64,000 nt of DNA from Nonomuraea montanisoli. Its GTDB lineage: Bacteria; Actinomycetota; Actinomycetes; Streptosporangiales; Streptosporangiaceae. A model generated the notes under the pieces. It was not told the DNA's origin and made no database searches. It saw only the letters and a list, made by a program, of their open reading frames with translations. A program made the translations under genes and the position numbers. The number at the start of each line of letters is the position of its first letter. The stretch's first letter is position 1. Location of the stretch: the NCBI RefSeq assembly GCF_013363975.1, contig NZ_JABWGN010000006.1, positions 434,001-498,000 of the forward strand, read 5' to 3'. Shown piece by piece: positions 25,036 through 32,874 of this stretch.

Positions 25036-26607
25036 TCAGGGGCGGCAGGTCGGATCGGCGGCGGGGAGGGCGCCGGTGGCCAGGTAGGCGTTGACCTCGG
25101 CGTCCACGCAGGCGTTGCCGTACTCGCCGTAGATCCCGTGGGCGACGGCGCCGCGCAGGGTGAGCAGGCGGGAGCCGGTCAGCGCCCGGTGCATGGCCTC
25201 GCTGCCCTGGTAGGTGGTGGCGGTGTCGCCGGTGGCGGCCACGATCAGCGCGGGGGTGGGGTTGGCGACGCGCGTGAGGCGCTCGCGCGGTTGGTTCGGC
25301 CAGAAGGCGCAGGGCCAGATGGTGTTCTTGAGGGGGCCGAAGAGAGGGTGGCGCGCACGGCTGCGCTCGATGTCGTTCCAGTAGACGTCGGGGTCGCGCG
25401 GCGCGGCGCGGTCGCCGCAGATGATCGCGGCGGCCGGGCCGGCGAGCGGGGAACCGGCGCTGGTCAGGATGAAGGTGAGGAAGCCGTCGAGTTCGGGGCC
25501 GGGGGCGGCCGGGCGGCGGTGCGCGGCCTCGTTCAGGGTCCGGACGGTGGCGGAGAACTCCGCGCGGGCCGCGGAGCGGTCGTTGCCGGAGCCGACGGAC
25601 AGGATGTACGGGACCGCCTGCTCGTCCACCTCGTACCGTCCGACGCGCAGCGGGCGGTCCTGCGCGGCGGCGACGATGGCGTCCACGGTGGCGAGCACGC
25701 GGGCAGGGGTGGCGCCCAGGCCATAGGTCCCGTGACGCCGGGCGGCCCAGGCCGCCCAGCCGCGCAGCGCGCGTTCCGCCTCGTCCTCGGTGCCCTGCTG
25801 CGCCCTGGGTCCCCACGTGTCCGGGTCGCCCGCGCTGTCCAGGACCACGCGGTCGGTACGGCCGGGGAACATCTGGGTGTAGACCGCGCCCAGGTAGCTG
25901 CCGTAGGAGTAGCCGAGGAAGGAGATCCGGCGCTCCCCGAGGACGCGGCGCACGAGGTCGATGTCACGGGCCGTGTCGCGCGTGTTGGCGTACGGGAGCA
26001 CGTCGGCGTGGCGCCGGGCGCAGCGCTCGGCCAGGTCGCGCTGCACCGCCACCTGGTGGTCGAACCGGGCGCGGGTCGCGCCGGGCGAACGGAGCCACAG
26101 GCCGATGGGCCAGCCGCAGTCGAGCGGCGTGCTGCGCCCGACGAAGCGCGGGTCCAGGCCGATGAGGTCGTAGCGGGCGGCGACGTCCTTCATGGCCGCG
26201 CGCGTCCGCAGGGGCATGCCCAGTGAACTCTCGCCGGGGCCGCCGCTGTTGAGGACCATGGTGCCGATGCGACGGGCGCGGTCGGTGGCGGGGAGGCGGG
26301 ACAGCGCGAGGGTGATGGTGCGGCCGCCGGGCCTGGAGTGGTCGAGCGGGACGGTGAGCTGCGCGCAGCGTGCGCCCGCCTGGTCGAGCTCCTTGCCGGG
26401 GGCGTCGTCGGGGCCCTGGGCGCAGGGCTTCCAGTCGAGCGGCGAGGGCGCGCCGGCGTCGGCTCCGGCGGGGAACGGGCCGGCGTCGGCTCCGGCGGGA
26501 CGCGGGCCGGCGTCGGCTCCGGCCGGGGGCGCGACGACGGTGGACAGGGCGATCAGGGCGAGGGCCGGGAGAAGGCGTCGGCGGATCCGCGCACGGGTCG
26601 GTTTCAT
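25036..26607 (-). CDS. secreted S33-family peptidase (tripeptidyl aminopeptidase-like)
   Basis: A 523-residue exported alpha/beta-hydrolase. Residues 1-31 are a signal peptide (RRRLLPALALIALSTVVAPPAGA), followed by a linker of three PAGADAG repeats. The core shows LNSGGPGES (oxyanion), the nucleophile elbow GYSYGSYLG, an Asp region (ALIVAATGDTATTY) and the terminal His (GAVAHGIYGEYGNACVD). The family cleaves tripeptides or small esters outside the cell. The ATG at 26607 gives the typical signal peptide. It is divergent from a histidine kinase gene 136 bases away. Confidence 0.9.
   Translation of the reverse strand: MKPTRARIRRRLLPALALIALSTVVAPPAGADAGPRPAGADAGPFPAGADAGAPSPLDWKPCAQGPDDAPGKELDQAGARCAQLTVPLDHSRPGGRTITLALSRLPATDRARRIGTMVLNSGGPGESSLGMPLRTRAAMKDVAARYDLIGLDPRFVGRSTPLDCGWPIGLWLRSPGATRARFDHQVAVQRDLAERCARRHADVLPYANTRDTARDIDLVRRVLGERRISFLGYSYGSYLGAVYTQMFPGRTDRVVLDSAGDPDTWGPRAQQGTEDEAERALRGWAAWAARRHGTYGLGATPARVLATVDAIVAAAQDRPLRVGRYEVDEQAVPYILSVGSGNDRSAARAEFSATVRTLNEAAHRRPAAPGPELDGFLTFILTSAGSPLAGPAAAIICGDRAAPRDPDVYWNDIERSRARHPLFGPLKNTIWPCAFWPNQPRERLTRVANPTPALIVAATGDTATTYQGSEAMHRALTGSRLLTLRGAVAHGIYGEYGNACVDAEVNAYLATGALPAADPTCRP
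26451..26528 (-). repeat. three 27-bp tandem repeats in the peptidase linker
   Basis: A GC-rich 27-base unit (core CGGCGTCGGCTCCGGC) is repeated three times with few changes. It encodes PAGADAGPR/PAGADAGPF/PAGADAGAP between the signal peptide and catalytic domain. The unit is a multiple of three, so copy-number change alters only linker length. Confidence 0.75.
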
Positions 26608-26743
26608 GGTCGGGGACGCTAGTGCGGCCGGACGCCCGGCACGATACAGCCGGCCGCAGGCGCGTCGGTACAGCCCGCTGTAGTGCCCGGCGGTGACCGG
26701 TGACGCCATAATGAGCGCCGTACGGCGTCGTGGGGAGGTGCGC

Positions 26744-27868
26744 ATGCGTGACCGTGCGTTCTCCGGCTCGGCCTACCTGCTGGGCACGTTGGCCACCGCC
26801 GTGGGCACCGTGCTCGCGTTGCCCGTGCTGCTCGCGCCGACGGCCGCGCGGGACTGGGCGGCCTGGCACCGTCGGCGGGCCGGCAGGCTGCTCGGCGTCC
26901 CGGCCGACGGGCGACCGGGCGGGCGGCGGGCTCTCGCCTGGGCGCTCGCGCACGTCGCCGTCGGGTTCCCGCTCGGGCTGGCCGCCCTGTTGTGCCTGGG
27001 CAACATCCTGGTCGCCGCGGTGGCGATGCCGTTGTGGTGGGCGTTCCCCGCCGGCGAGCGTCCCACCCTGTTCGTCGAGGTCCAGGTGGGCGACTGGGGT
27101 ACCGCGCTGGTCGGCGGCTCGCTGCAGATCGCCGTCCTCGGCGCGGCGGCCCGGTGGGTGCTGCCGGCGCTGGCGCGACTCCACGCGCGGCTGAGCCTGG
27201 CGCTGCTCGCGCCGTCGGCCCGCGAACGGCTCACCGAGCGCGTCGACGTGCTGACCAGGAGCCGGGTCGGTGTCGTCGACGCCCATGGCGCCGAGCTCCG
27301 GCGGATCGAACGCGACCTGCACGACGGGACGCAGGCGCGCCTGGTGACCATCGCCATGCAGCTCGGCATGGCCCGGGAGTCCCTCGCCGACGACCCGGAC
27401 ACGGTAGCGGTGCTGCTCCGGCAGGCGCACGAGACGGCGGAGGAGGCGATGGTCGAGCTGCGCACGGTGCTCCAGACGATCTACCCGCCGATCCTCGCCG
27501 ACCGCGGGCTCGACGGGGCGCTGACGGCGCTGGCCGCCCGGTCGAGCGTGCCGGTCCGCATCGAGCTCGCCGAGCTGGGCGCGCTGCCGGCGGCCGTGGA
27601 GGCGGTGGCGTACTACGTGATCGCCGAGGCGCTGACGAACGTGACCAAGCACGCCGCCGCCACACGGGTAGCCCTGCGGATCGAGCGCGCCGACGACGTG
27701 CTGTCCATCGAGGTCACCGACGACGGGAGGGGCGGCGCCGACGAGACGCGCGGCACCGGGATTTCCGGCATACGCCGGCGGGTCGCCGCCCTGGACGGCG
27801 CGGTCCGCCTCGACAGCCCGCCGGGCGGCCCCACCACGCTCGCCGTCCGGATACCGTGCGCATGGTGA
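26744..27868 (+). CDS. sensor histidine kinase (DesK/NarX-like)
   Basis: A kinase of 374 residues with about four membrane helices in the first 150 residues, the phosphoacceptor motif IERDLHDGTQARLVTIAMQLGMA and a HATPase domain (EALTNVTKHAAA, DDGRGG, GTGISGIRRRVAALDG). The ATG at 26744 has GGGGAGG six bases before it and was preferred over an ATG at 26711 without a ribosome site. It is followed after 16 bases by its response regulator, then by an ECF sigma gene that overlaps the regulator. Confidence 0.9.
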   Translation: MRDRAFSGSAYLLGTLATAVGTVLALPVLLAPTAARDWAAWHRRRAGRLLGVPADGRPGGRRALAWALAHVAVGFPLGLAALLCLGNILVAAVAMPLWWAFPAGERPTLFVEVQVGDWGTALVGGSLQIAVLGAAARWVLPALARLHARLSLALLAPSARERLTERVDVLTRSRVGVVDAHGAELRRIERDLHDGTQARLVTIAMQLGMARESLADDPDTVAVLLRQAHETAEEAMVELRTVLQTIYPPILADRGLDGALTALAARSSVPVRIELAELGALPAAVEAVAYYVIAEALTNVTKHAAATRVALRIERADDVLSIEVTDDGRGGADETRGTGISGIRRRVAALDGAVRLDSPPGGPTTLAVRIPCAW

Positions 27869-27884
27869 TCGTTCAGGAGGTTGT

Positions 27885-28532
27885 GTGCGGGTCGTGATCG
27901 CCGAGGACAACGTGCTGCTGGCCGGCGGCCTGGAACTGCTGCTCGCGGCGAAGGGCTGCGACGTCGTGGCGGTCGTCGGCGACGGCGAGGCGTTCCTCCA
28001 CGCCGTCGCCGAGCACCGTCCCGACATCGCCATCGTCGACGTGCGGCTGCCGCCGTCGTTCCGCGACGAGGGGATCCACGCCGCGCTGCGGGCCCGCCGC
28101 GAGCACGGCGCGCTGCCGATCCTGGTGCTCTCGCAGTACGTCGAGCGCGAGTACGCCGGCGAGCTCCTCTCCGACGGGCGCGGCGGCATCGGCTACCTCC
28201 TCAAGGACCGCATCGGCCGGGTGGCCGAGTTCGTCGACGCCCTGCGCCGCGTCGCGGCCGGCGGCACCGCCATGGACCCCGAAGTGGTGGCCCAGCTCCT
28301 CGCCCGCCGCGCCGGTGACCCCCTGGACACGCTCACCGCCCGTGAGCGGGAGTCGCTCGCCCTCATGGCGCAGGGCCACGACAACGCGACCATCGCCGAG
28401 CGGATGCGCATCTCCGACAACGCCGTCCACAAGCACATCGGCAACATCTTCGCCAAGCTCGGCCTGGCGCCGGACGACTCCGGTCATCGCCGCGTACGCG
28501 CGGTGCTCGCCTACCTGGACGGGCACAAGTGA
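27885..28532 (+). CDS. NarL/LuxR-type response regulator
   Basis: A 215-residue regulator: receiver domain with AEDN, phosphoryl Asp in IAIVDVRLPP and Lys in GYLLKDRIG, then a LuxR-type helix-turn-helix (LTARERESLALMAQGHDNATIAERMRISDNAVHKHIGNIFAKLGL). The GTG at 27885 follows an AGGAGG site by five bases. The TGA overlaps the GTG of the ECF42-type sigma gene (GTGA), so the regulator and sigma factor are made together. Confidence 0.92.
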   Translation: MRVVIAEDNVLLAGGLELLLAAKGCDVVAVVGDGEAFLHAVAEHRPDIAIVDVRLPPSFRDEGIHAALRARREHGALPILVLSQYVEREYAGELLSDGRGGIGYLLKDRIGRVAEFVDALRRVAAGGTAMDPEVVAQLLARRAGDPLDTLTARERESLALMAQGHDNATIAERMRISDNAVHKHIGNIFAKLGLAPDDSGHRRVRAVLAYLDGHK

Positions 28533-29674
28533 ACGAGACGCTGCTGCGGGAGCTGGTGCCCATGGTGATCGGTGTCCTCGTGCGTCGTGGGGCCGACTTC
28601 GCCGCGGCCGAGGACGCCGTGCAGGACGCCCTGGTCGAGGCCGTACGCGTGTGGGCGGACGACCCGCTGCGAGATCCCCTGGGCTGGCTGATCACCGTGG
28701 CCTGGCGCAAGTTCCTCGACGCCGCCCGCGCCGAGACCTCCCGACGGCACCGCGAGATCCGCGTCGAGAGCGAGCCGCCGCCCGGCCCGAGCGAGGCGGC
28801 CGACGACACGCTCCGGCTGTACTTCCTGTGCGCGCACCCGTCCCTGACGCCGGCTTCGGCCGTCGCGCTCACGCTGCGGGCGGTCGGCGGCCTGACCACG
28901 CGTCAGATCGCGCAGGCCTACCTCGTGCCCGAGGCGACCATGGCCCAGCGGATCAGCCGGGCCAAGCGCACCGTCTCCGGCGTGCGGTTCAACCAGCCAG
29001 GAGACGTCGCCACCGTGCTGCGCGTGCTCTACCTGGCCTTCAACGAGGGCTACTCCGGCGACGTCGACCTCGCCGAGGAGGCGATCCGGCTCACCCGCCA
29101 GCTTGCCGCGATGACGAGACACGAGGAGGTCGCGGGCCTGCTCGCGCTCATGCTGCTCCACCACGCACGGCGTGCGGCACGGACCGATCCCGGCGGCAGG
29201 CTCGTGCCGCTGGCCGAGCAGGACCGCGGCCTGTGGGACACCCGCCTGATAGCGGAGGGCGTCGACGTGCTCCAGGCGGCCCTCGCCCGCGACCGGCTGG
29301 GCGAGTTCCAGGCCCAGGCCGCCATCGCCGCGCTCCACGCCGACGCCAGGACGGCCACGGAGACCGACTGGGTGCAGATCGTCGAGTGGTACGACGAACT
29401 GGTGCGCCTCACCGACAACCCGGTGGCCCGCCTCAACCGGGCCGTCGCGGTCGGCGAGGCCGACGGCGCGCGGGCCGGTCTGGCCGCGCTGGCCGAGCTG
29501 GACCCCGCCCTGCCCCGCCATACCGCCGTCGCGGCCTACCTGCACGAGCGCGACGGCGACCCGGCGACCGCGGCACGCCTGTACGCCGAAGCCGCCCGGC
29601 AGGCGGCCAGCGTCCCCGAACGCGACCACCTCACGCGACAGGCCGCACGCCTCAATGCGCGGCTGCGCGGGTGA
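28529..29674 (+). CDS. ECF42-type sigma factor with TPR-like C-terminal extension
   Basis: A 381-residue sigma factor. Region 2 is at residues about 8-70 and region 4 includes TLRAVGGLTTRQIAQAYLVPEATMAQRISRAKR. The long C-terminal part has the DUF6596-type signature LRVLYLAFNEGYSGD and helical repeats (ARLNRAVAVGEADGARAGLAAL, HTAVAAYLHERDGDPATAARLYAEAARQA). ECF42 genes usually neighbour DGPF/YCII-domain proteins; none is here. Instead the gene is translationally coupled to a response regulator, which is unusual. Confidence 0.88.
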   Translation: MNETLLRELVPMVIGVLVRRGADFAAAEDAVQDALVEAVRVWADDPLRDPLGWLITVAWRKFLDAARAETSRRHREIRVESEPPPGPSEAADDTLRLYFLCAHPSLTPASAVALTLRAVGGLTTRQIAQAYLVPEATMAQRISRAKRTVSGVRFNQPGDVATVLRVLYLAFNEGYSGDVDLAEEAIRLTRQLAAMTRHEEVAGLLALMLLHHARRAARTDPGGRLVPLAEQDRGLWDTRLIAEGVDVLQAALARDRLGEFQAQAAIAALHADARTATETDWVQIVEWYDELVRLTDNPVARLNRAVAVGEADGARAGLAALAELDPALPRHTAVAAYLHERDGDPATAARLYAEAARQAASVPERDHLTRQAARLNARLRG

Positions 29675-29726
29675 ACGCCGACGCGACGCCCGCTCACTCC
29701 GCCTGACGCGGCCGCTCGAACGCCTT

Positions 29727-29754
29727 GGCGGGGTGCGCGCCGCAGCGCCCCGCC
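29727..29754. terminator. 10-bp hairpin after the ECF42 gene
   Basis: GGCGGGGTGC (29727-29736) and GCGCCCCGCC (29745-29754) form a 10-bp stem with one G-U pair and an 8-base loop, 53 bases after the sigma stop. No U-tract follows. It probably ends the kinase-regulator-sigma transcript. Confidence 0.5.
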
Positions 29755-29862
29755 GACGGCCGCGATGATCCCCCGCGCCTCCTCGTGGCGCTGCAACGGC
29801 GTGGAACGCACCGCGGCCCGGGGCGCTTGTCCGCACGCGCGGCGGCGAACTACCGTGCCGAT

Positions 29863-30519
29863 GTGGATCTCTTCTCGCGCTCCTGGACGGCGTTGCGCAC
29901 GGCGGTCGCCGAACTCGCGGACGAGGACTTCGCCCAGCCGTCCGGCTGTGCCGGCTGGCTCGTCCGGGACCTGGTGTGCCACCTGGTCATCGACGCCCAG
30001 GACGTCCTGATCACCCTCGTGACCCCCGCCGGGACCGAGCCCACTCGCGACGCGGTGACCTACTGGGAGGTCTCCCGGACACCGCCGACCGGCGACGACC
30101 CGCTCGACGCGCTGACCGTCCGGCTGGCCGCCGCCTACCAGGAGCCCCGGCTGCTCAGGTTCCACCTCGACGACGCCGGCTCCGCCGCCGGCCGCGCCGC
30201 CGAGCTCGCCGACCCGGGCCTGCGGGTCGGCACCCGCGACGAGGTCATCACCGTGGGCGACTACCTTTCCGCGTACGTCGTGGAGTGGACGCTGCACCAC
30301 CTCGACCTGGTCGCGCACCTGCCGGGCGTCGCGGGACCGCCCGCGGAGGGGCTCGCCCGCTCCCGCGAGACGCTGGAGAAGATCGCGGGGCGCGCGTTCC
30401 CCGCGTCGTTCTCCGACACCGACGCGCTGCTGGTCGGCACCGGACGGCGGGCGGCGAGCGACGCGGAGCGGGCCGCGCTGGGCGAGCTGGCGGCGAGGAT
30501 CCCGTTCGTCCTCGGCTGA
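29863..30519 (+). CDS. DinB-like/maleylpyruvate isomerase N-domain protein
   Basis: A 218-residue protein of the TIGR03083/MDMPI_N group, a four-helix bundle related to DinB and mycothiol-dependent enzymes. The typical start DLFSRSWTALRTAVAELADEDFAQPSGCAGWLVRDLVCHLVIDAQD is visible, with a metal-type His in VCHLVIDA and others in EWTLHHLDLVAHL. The frame opens before 29863; the GTG there gives the family N-terminus. Mycothiol-dependent isomerase or transferase activity is a family expectation, not shown here. Confidence 0.82.
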   Translation: MDLFSRSWTALRTAVAELADEDFAQPSGCAGWLVRDLVCHLVIDAQDVLITLVTPAGTEPTRDAVTYWEVSRTPPTGDDPLDALTVRLAAAYQEPRLLRFHLDDAGSAAGRAAELADPGLRVGTRDEVITVGDYLSAYVVEWTLHHLDLVAHLPGVAGPPAEGLARSRETLEKIAGRAFPASFSDTDALLVGTGRRAASDAERAALGELAARIPFVLG

Positions 30520-30546
30520 CCGGCGCCCGTCAGGGCCTCCCCGGCG

Positions 30547-31089
30547 TCAGGACCGCCGGATCGCGGCGACGTCGAGCTCCAGCGTCACCTTCGGGCTGAC
30601 CATGAACGTGGTCGCGGCGTTCCAGTTCACGCCCCAGTCGTTGCGGTTGATCGTGACGCCGCCCGTGAAGGACACCCGGTCGTCGCCCCGCGCGCCGGTC
30701 AGCTCCAGGTCCACGGTGACCGGCTTGGTCACGCCGCGGATGGTGAGCGCGCCGGTGACCGCGAAGCTCCTCCCGCCGAGGTGGCGCACCTTGGTGGAGG
30801 TGAAGGTGAGGGTCGGGTGATCCTGCACGTGGAGGAACGTGCCGCGCACCTGGTCGTCGCGCCGCCGGTTCCCGGTCTGGAGGCTGCCGGCCTGGATCGT
30901 GAGCCGGACGCCGGACCTCGACGGGTCGTCGCCGTCCAGGTGCGCGTCGCCCTCGAACTCCTCGAACCGCCCGCGCACCCGGGTGGCCATCGCGTGCCTG
31001 GCGACGAAGCCGATCCGCGTGCGGGTGGGGTCGAGGACGTAGTCGCCGGTCAGGTCGCTGAGGGGGGTGATGGTCTGGATGTCGGTCAT
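30547..31089 (-). CDS. YceI-family protein
   Basis: A 180-residue lipocalin-like barrel of the YceI family, which binds isoprenoid quinones or amphiphiles in structurally known members. Visible family segments are DYVLDPTRTRIGFVARHAMATRVRGRFEEFEG, FLHVQDHPTLTFTSTKV and GALTIRGVTKPVTVDLEL, ending GVTINRNDWGVNWN. There is no signal peptide, so it is cytoplasmic. It is divergent from an ECF41-type sigma gene, and the two upstream regions mirror each other in a 34-bp inverted repeat. Confidence 0.9.
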   Translation of the reverse strand: MTDIQTITPLSDLTGDYVLDPTRTRIGFVARHAMATRVRGRFEEFEGDAHLDGDDPSRSGVRLTIQAGSLQTGNRRRDDQVRGTFLHVQDHPTLTFTSTKVRHLGGRSFAVTGALTIRGVTKPVTVDLELTGARGDDRVSFTGGVTINRNDWGVNWNAATTFMVSPKVTLELDVAAIRRS

Positions 31090-31131
31090 GATGTGGCTGG
31101 ACCTTCTTGCTCGATGAGGTGGCGGGTTCGC

Positions 31132-31218
31132 CTCATCCGTACGACGAGACAGGCCCGCGAAATGTCAGAACAGGGTCCGGCCTCACATTCCGCGGCGCTG
31201 TCTCGTCGTACGGATGAG
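31132..31218. promoter_or_regulatory. 34-bp inverted repeat between yceI-like gene and ECF sigma gene
   Basis: The left arm (31132-31165) and right arm (31185-31218) are reverse complements over 34 bases with three mismatches; the outer 21 bases match perfectly. The spacer is 19 bases. Each arm reads TGTCTCGTCGTACGG outward, ending 32 bases before the sigma ATG and 42 before the yceI ATG. Two mirrored copies of one promoter or operator sequence would explain it. The motif does not match the ECF41 consensus seen elsewhere in the window. Confidence 0.8.
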
Positions 31219-31250
31219 ACCACTCGCGACGAAGGAAAGCCGGCGACACC

Positions 31251-32186
31251 ATGACCACCCCTTCCGAGCCGGCGGACGGCCGGCTCGACCCGGGCCTGAG
31301 CGCGATCGTGAGCGAGCGGCGCCAGCTCATCAATCTCGCCTACCGGCTGCTGGGCTCCCTGGCCGACGCCGAGGACGTCGTGCAGGAGACCTACGCCCGC
31401 TGGTACGCCATGTCCCGGGAGCGCCAGGAGGCCATCGACTCCCCCGGCGGCTGGCTGACGACGGTCGCCAGCCGCATCTGCCTCGACGTGCTCGGCTCGG
31501 CCCGCGCCCGGCGCGAGAGCTACGTGGGCGAGTGGATCCCCGAGCCGCTGCCCGACCGTACGGAGTGGATCGGGGAGCGGCCGGGCGACACCACGGCCGA
31601 CCCGGCCGACCGGGTCACGCTGGACGAGTCGGTCAACATGGCGTTCCTCGTCGTGCTGGAGTCGATGACCCCGGCCGAGCGGGTGGCGTTCATCCTGCAC
31701 GACGTCTTCCGCTACTCCTTCGCCGAGGTGGCCGAGATCGTCGGCCGCAGCCCGGCGGCCTGCCGCCAGCTCGCCTCCTCGGCCCGCCGCCGCGTCCGCG
31801 ACGCGCAGGCCCCGGCGACCTCCACGGCCCGGCGGGCCGGCGTCGTCAGGGACTTCAAGCAGGCGTGGGAGGCCAAGGACATCGACGCCCTCATCGGCCT
31901 GCTCGACCCCGAGGCCACGGCGGTCGGCGACGGCGGCGGCGTCGTCAGCGCCATGCTCGACCCCGTCGAGGGCGGCGAGCGGATCGCGCGGTACCTGATC
32001 GAGGTCACCGGCAGGGCGCCCGACCTGACGATCCTGGAGCGCACGGTCAACGGCCAGCCCGGCCTGGTGGCGCAGCGGGACGGCGTCACCGAGGCGGTGT
32101 TCGCGTTCGACGTCGCGGGCGACCAGATCACGCGCATCTGGGCCGTGCGCAACCCCGACAAGCTCCGGCCGTGGACGGCGGGCTGA
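31251..32186 (+). CDS. ECF41-type sigma factor (diverged paralogue)
   Basis: A 311-residue sigma factor with region 2 (LINLAYRLLGSLADAEDVVQETYARWY), linker motif WIPEP and region 4 (MTPAERVAFILHDVFRYSFAEVAEIVGRSPAACRQLASSARRRV). The C-terminal SnoaL-like extension has GDGGG and ends VRNPDKL. It is clearly more diverged from the other two ECF41 proteins than they are from each other (HDVFRYSF against REVFD.xYDE). The mirrored promoter region suggests that it controls itself and the divergent yceI gene. Confidence 0.9.
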   Translation: MTTPSEPADGRLDPGLSAIVSERRQLINLAYRLLGSLADAEDVVQETYARWYAMSRERQEAIDSPGGWLTTVASRICLDVLGSARARRESYVGEWIPEPLPDRTEWIGERPGDTTADPADRVTLDESVNMAFLVVLESMTPAERVAFILHDVFRYSFAEVAEIVGRSPAACRQLASSARRRVRDAQAPATSTARRAGVVRDFKQAWEAKDIDALIGLLDPEATAVGDGGGVVSAMLDPVEGGERIARYLIEVTGRAPDLTILERTVNGQPGLVAQRDGVTEAVFAFDVAGDQITRIWAVRNPDKLRPWTAG

Positions 32187-32206
32187 CCCGCCGCCCAGAC
32201 CGGCGG

Positions 32207-32692
32207 TCAGTTCGACAGGCTGGCGAACATGCCGTGCTCATAGGTGCCGCCCTGGGTGCGCACGATCACGCCGAGCCGGTTGGCCGCGTTGATCATGGCG
32301 ATCACGTAAACCAGCGCGGTGATCTGCTCGTCGTCGTAGTGCTCGCGCACCTGGTCCCAGGTCTCGTCGGACACGCCGGGGTGGGCGTCGGCGAGCCGGG
32401 TGCCCTCCTCGGCGAGCGCCAGCGCGGCCCGCTCGGCGTCGGTGAACACGGTGGACTCGCGCCAGGCGGAGACCAGGTTGAGCCGGACCGTGGTCTCGCC
32501 GGCGGCCACGGCGTCCTTGAAGTGGTAGTCGACGCAGAAGCCGCAGCCGTTGATCTGGCTGGCGCGCAGCATCACCAGGTCCTGGGTGGCCTTGGCCAGC
32601 GTGGACTGCTCGATCGCCAGGCTGACGTTGTAGAACCGCTTGGCGATCTTCGCGCCGAACGCGGTGCCGTTCAGGTCCATACGGGGTGCCAT
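32207..32692 (-). CDS. carboxymuconolactone decarboxylase/AhpD-like protein
   Basis: A 161-residue all-helical protein with the AhpD-type redox motif GCGFCVDYH (CxxC followed by His), the hallmark of alkylhydroperoxidase-like members that reduce peroxides or oxidised partners. The stop side ends INAANRLGVIVRTQGG. The ATG at 32692 is 53 bases from an ECF41-like -10 element. It is divergent from an ECF41 sigma gene; carboxymuconolactone decarboxylases are the best-known ECF41 targets. Confidence 0.92.
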   Translation of the reverse strand: MAPRMDLNGTAFGAKIAKRFYNVSLAIEQSTLAKATQDLVMLRASQINGCGFCVDYHFKDAVAAGETTVRLNLVSAWRESTVFTDAERAALALAEEGTRLADAHPGVSDETWDQVREHYDDEQITALVYVIAMINAANRLGVIVRTQGGTYEHGMFASLSN

Positions 32693-32744
32693 GATGGTCG
32701 TCCTCACTCGTGGTGTCGTGCGCTTCCGCACCGAACGACCACAA

Positions 32745-32771
32745 GATGCCGACGACCCGAAGCCTGTGACA
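32745..32771 (-). promoter_or_regulatory. ECF41-type promoter for the AhpD-like gene
   Basis: Minus strand TGTCACA (32765-32771), 16 bases, then CATC (32745-32748), one base from the CGTC consensus. Spacing is exact and the direction is towards the AhpD-like gene. Confidence 0.65.
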
Positions 32772-32805
32772 GCGCCGACGTGTGACGTACGCCACCGCCG
32801 GCGGG

Positions 32806-32832
32806 TGTCACAAAACGGTGAGTACCGGCGTC
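32806..32832 (+). promoter_or_regulatory. ECF41-type promoter for the ECF41 sigma gene
   Basis: TGTCACA (32806-32812), 16 bases, then CGTC (32829-32832): a full match to the ECF41 consensus, 42 bases before the sigma ATG. This points to positive autoregulation. It stands back to back with the promoter of the AhpD-like gene. Confidence 0.8.
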
Positions 32833-32874
32833 CTGTGTGCGGCACGGTCGAGAGCGAACAGACAGGAGCCAACC

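Noticed and set aside
26444..26530. Possible CRISPR-like repeat array
   Set aside because: The 27-bp units are adjacent without spacers and in frame inside a coding region, so they are a tandem protein repeat.
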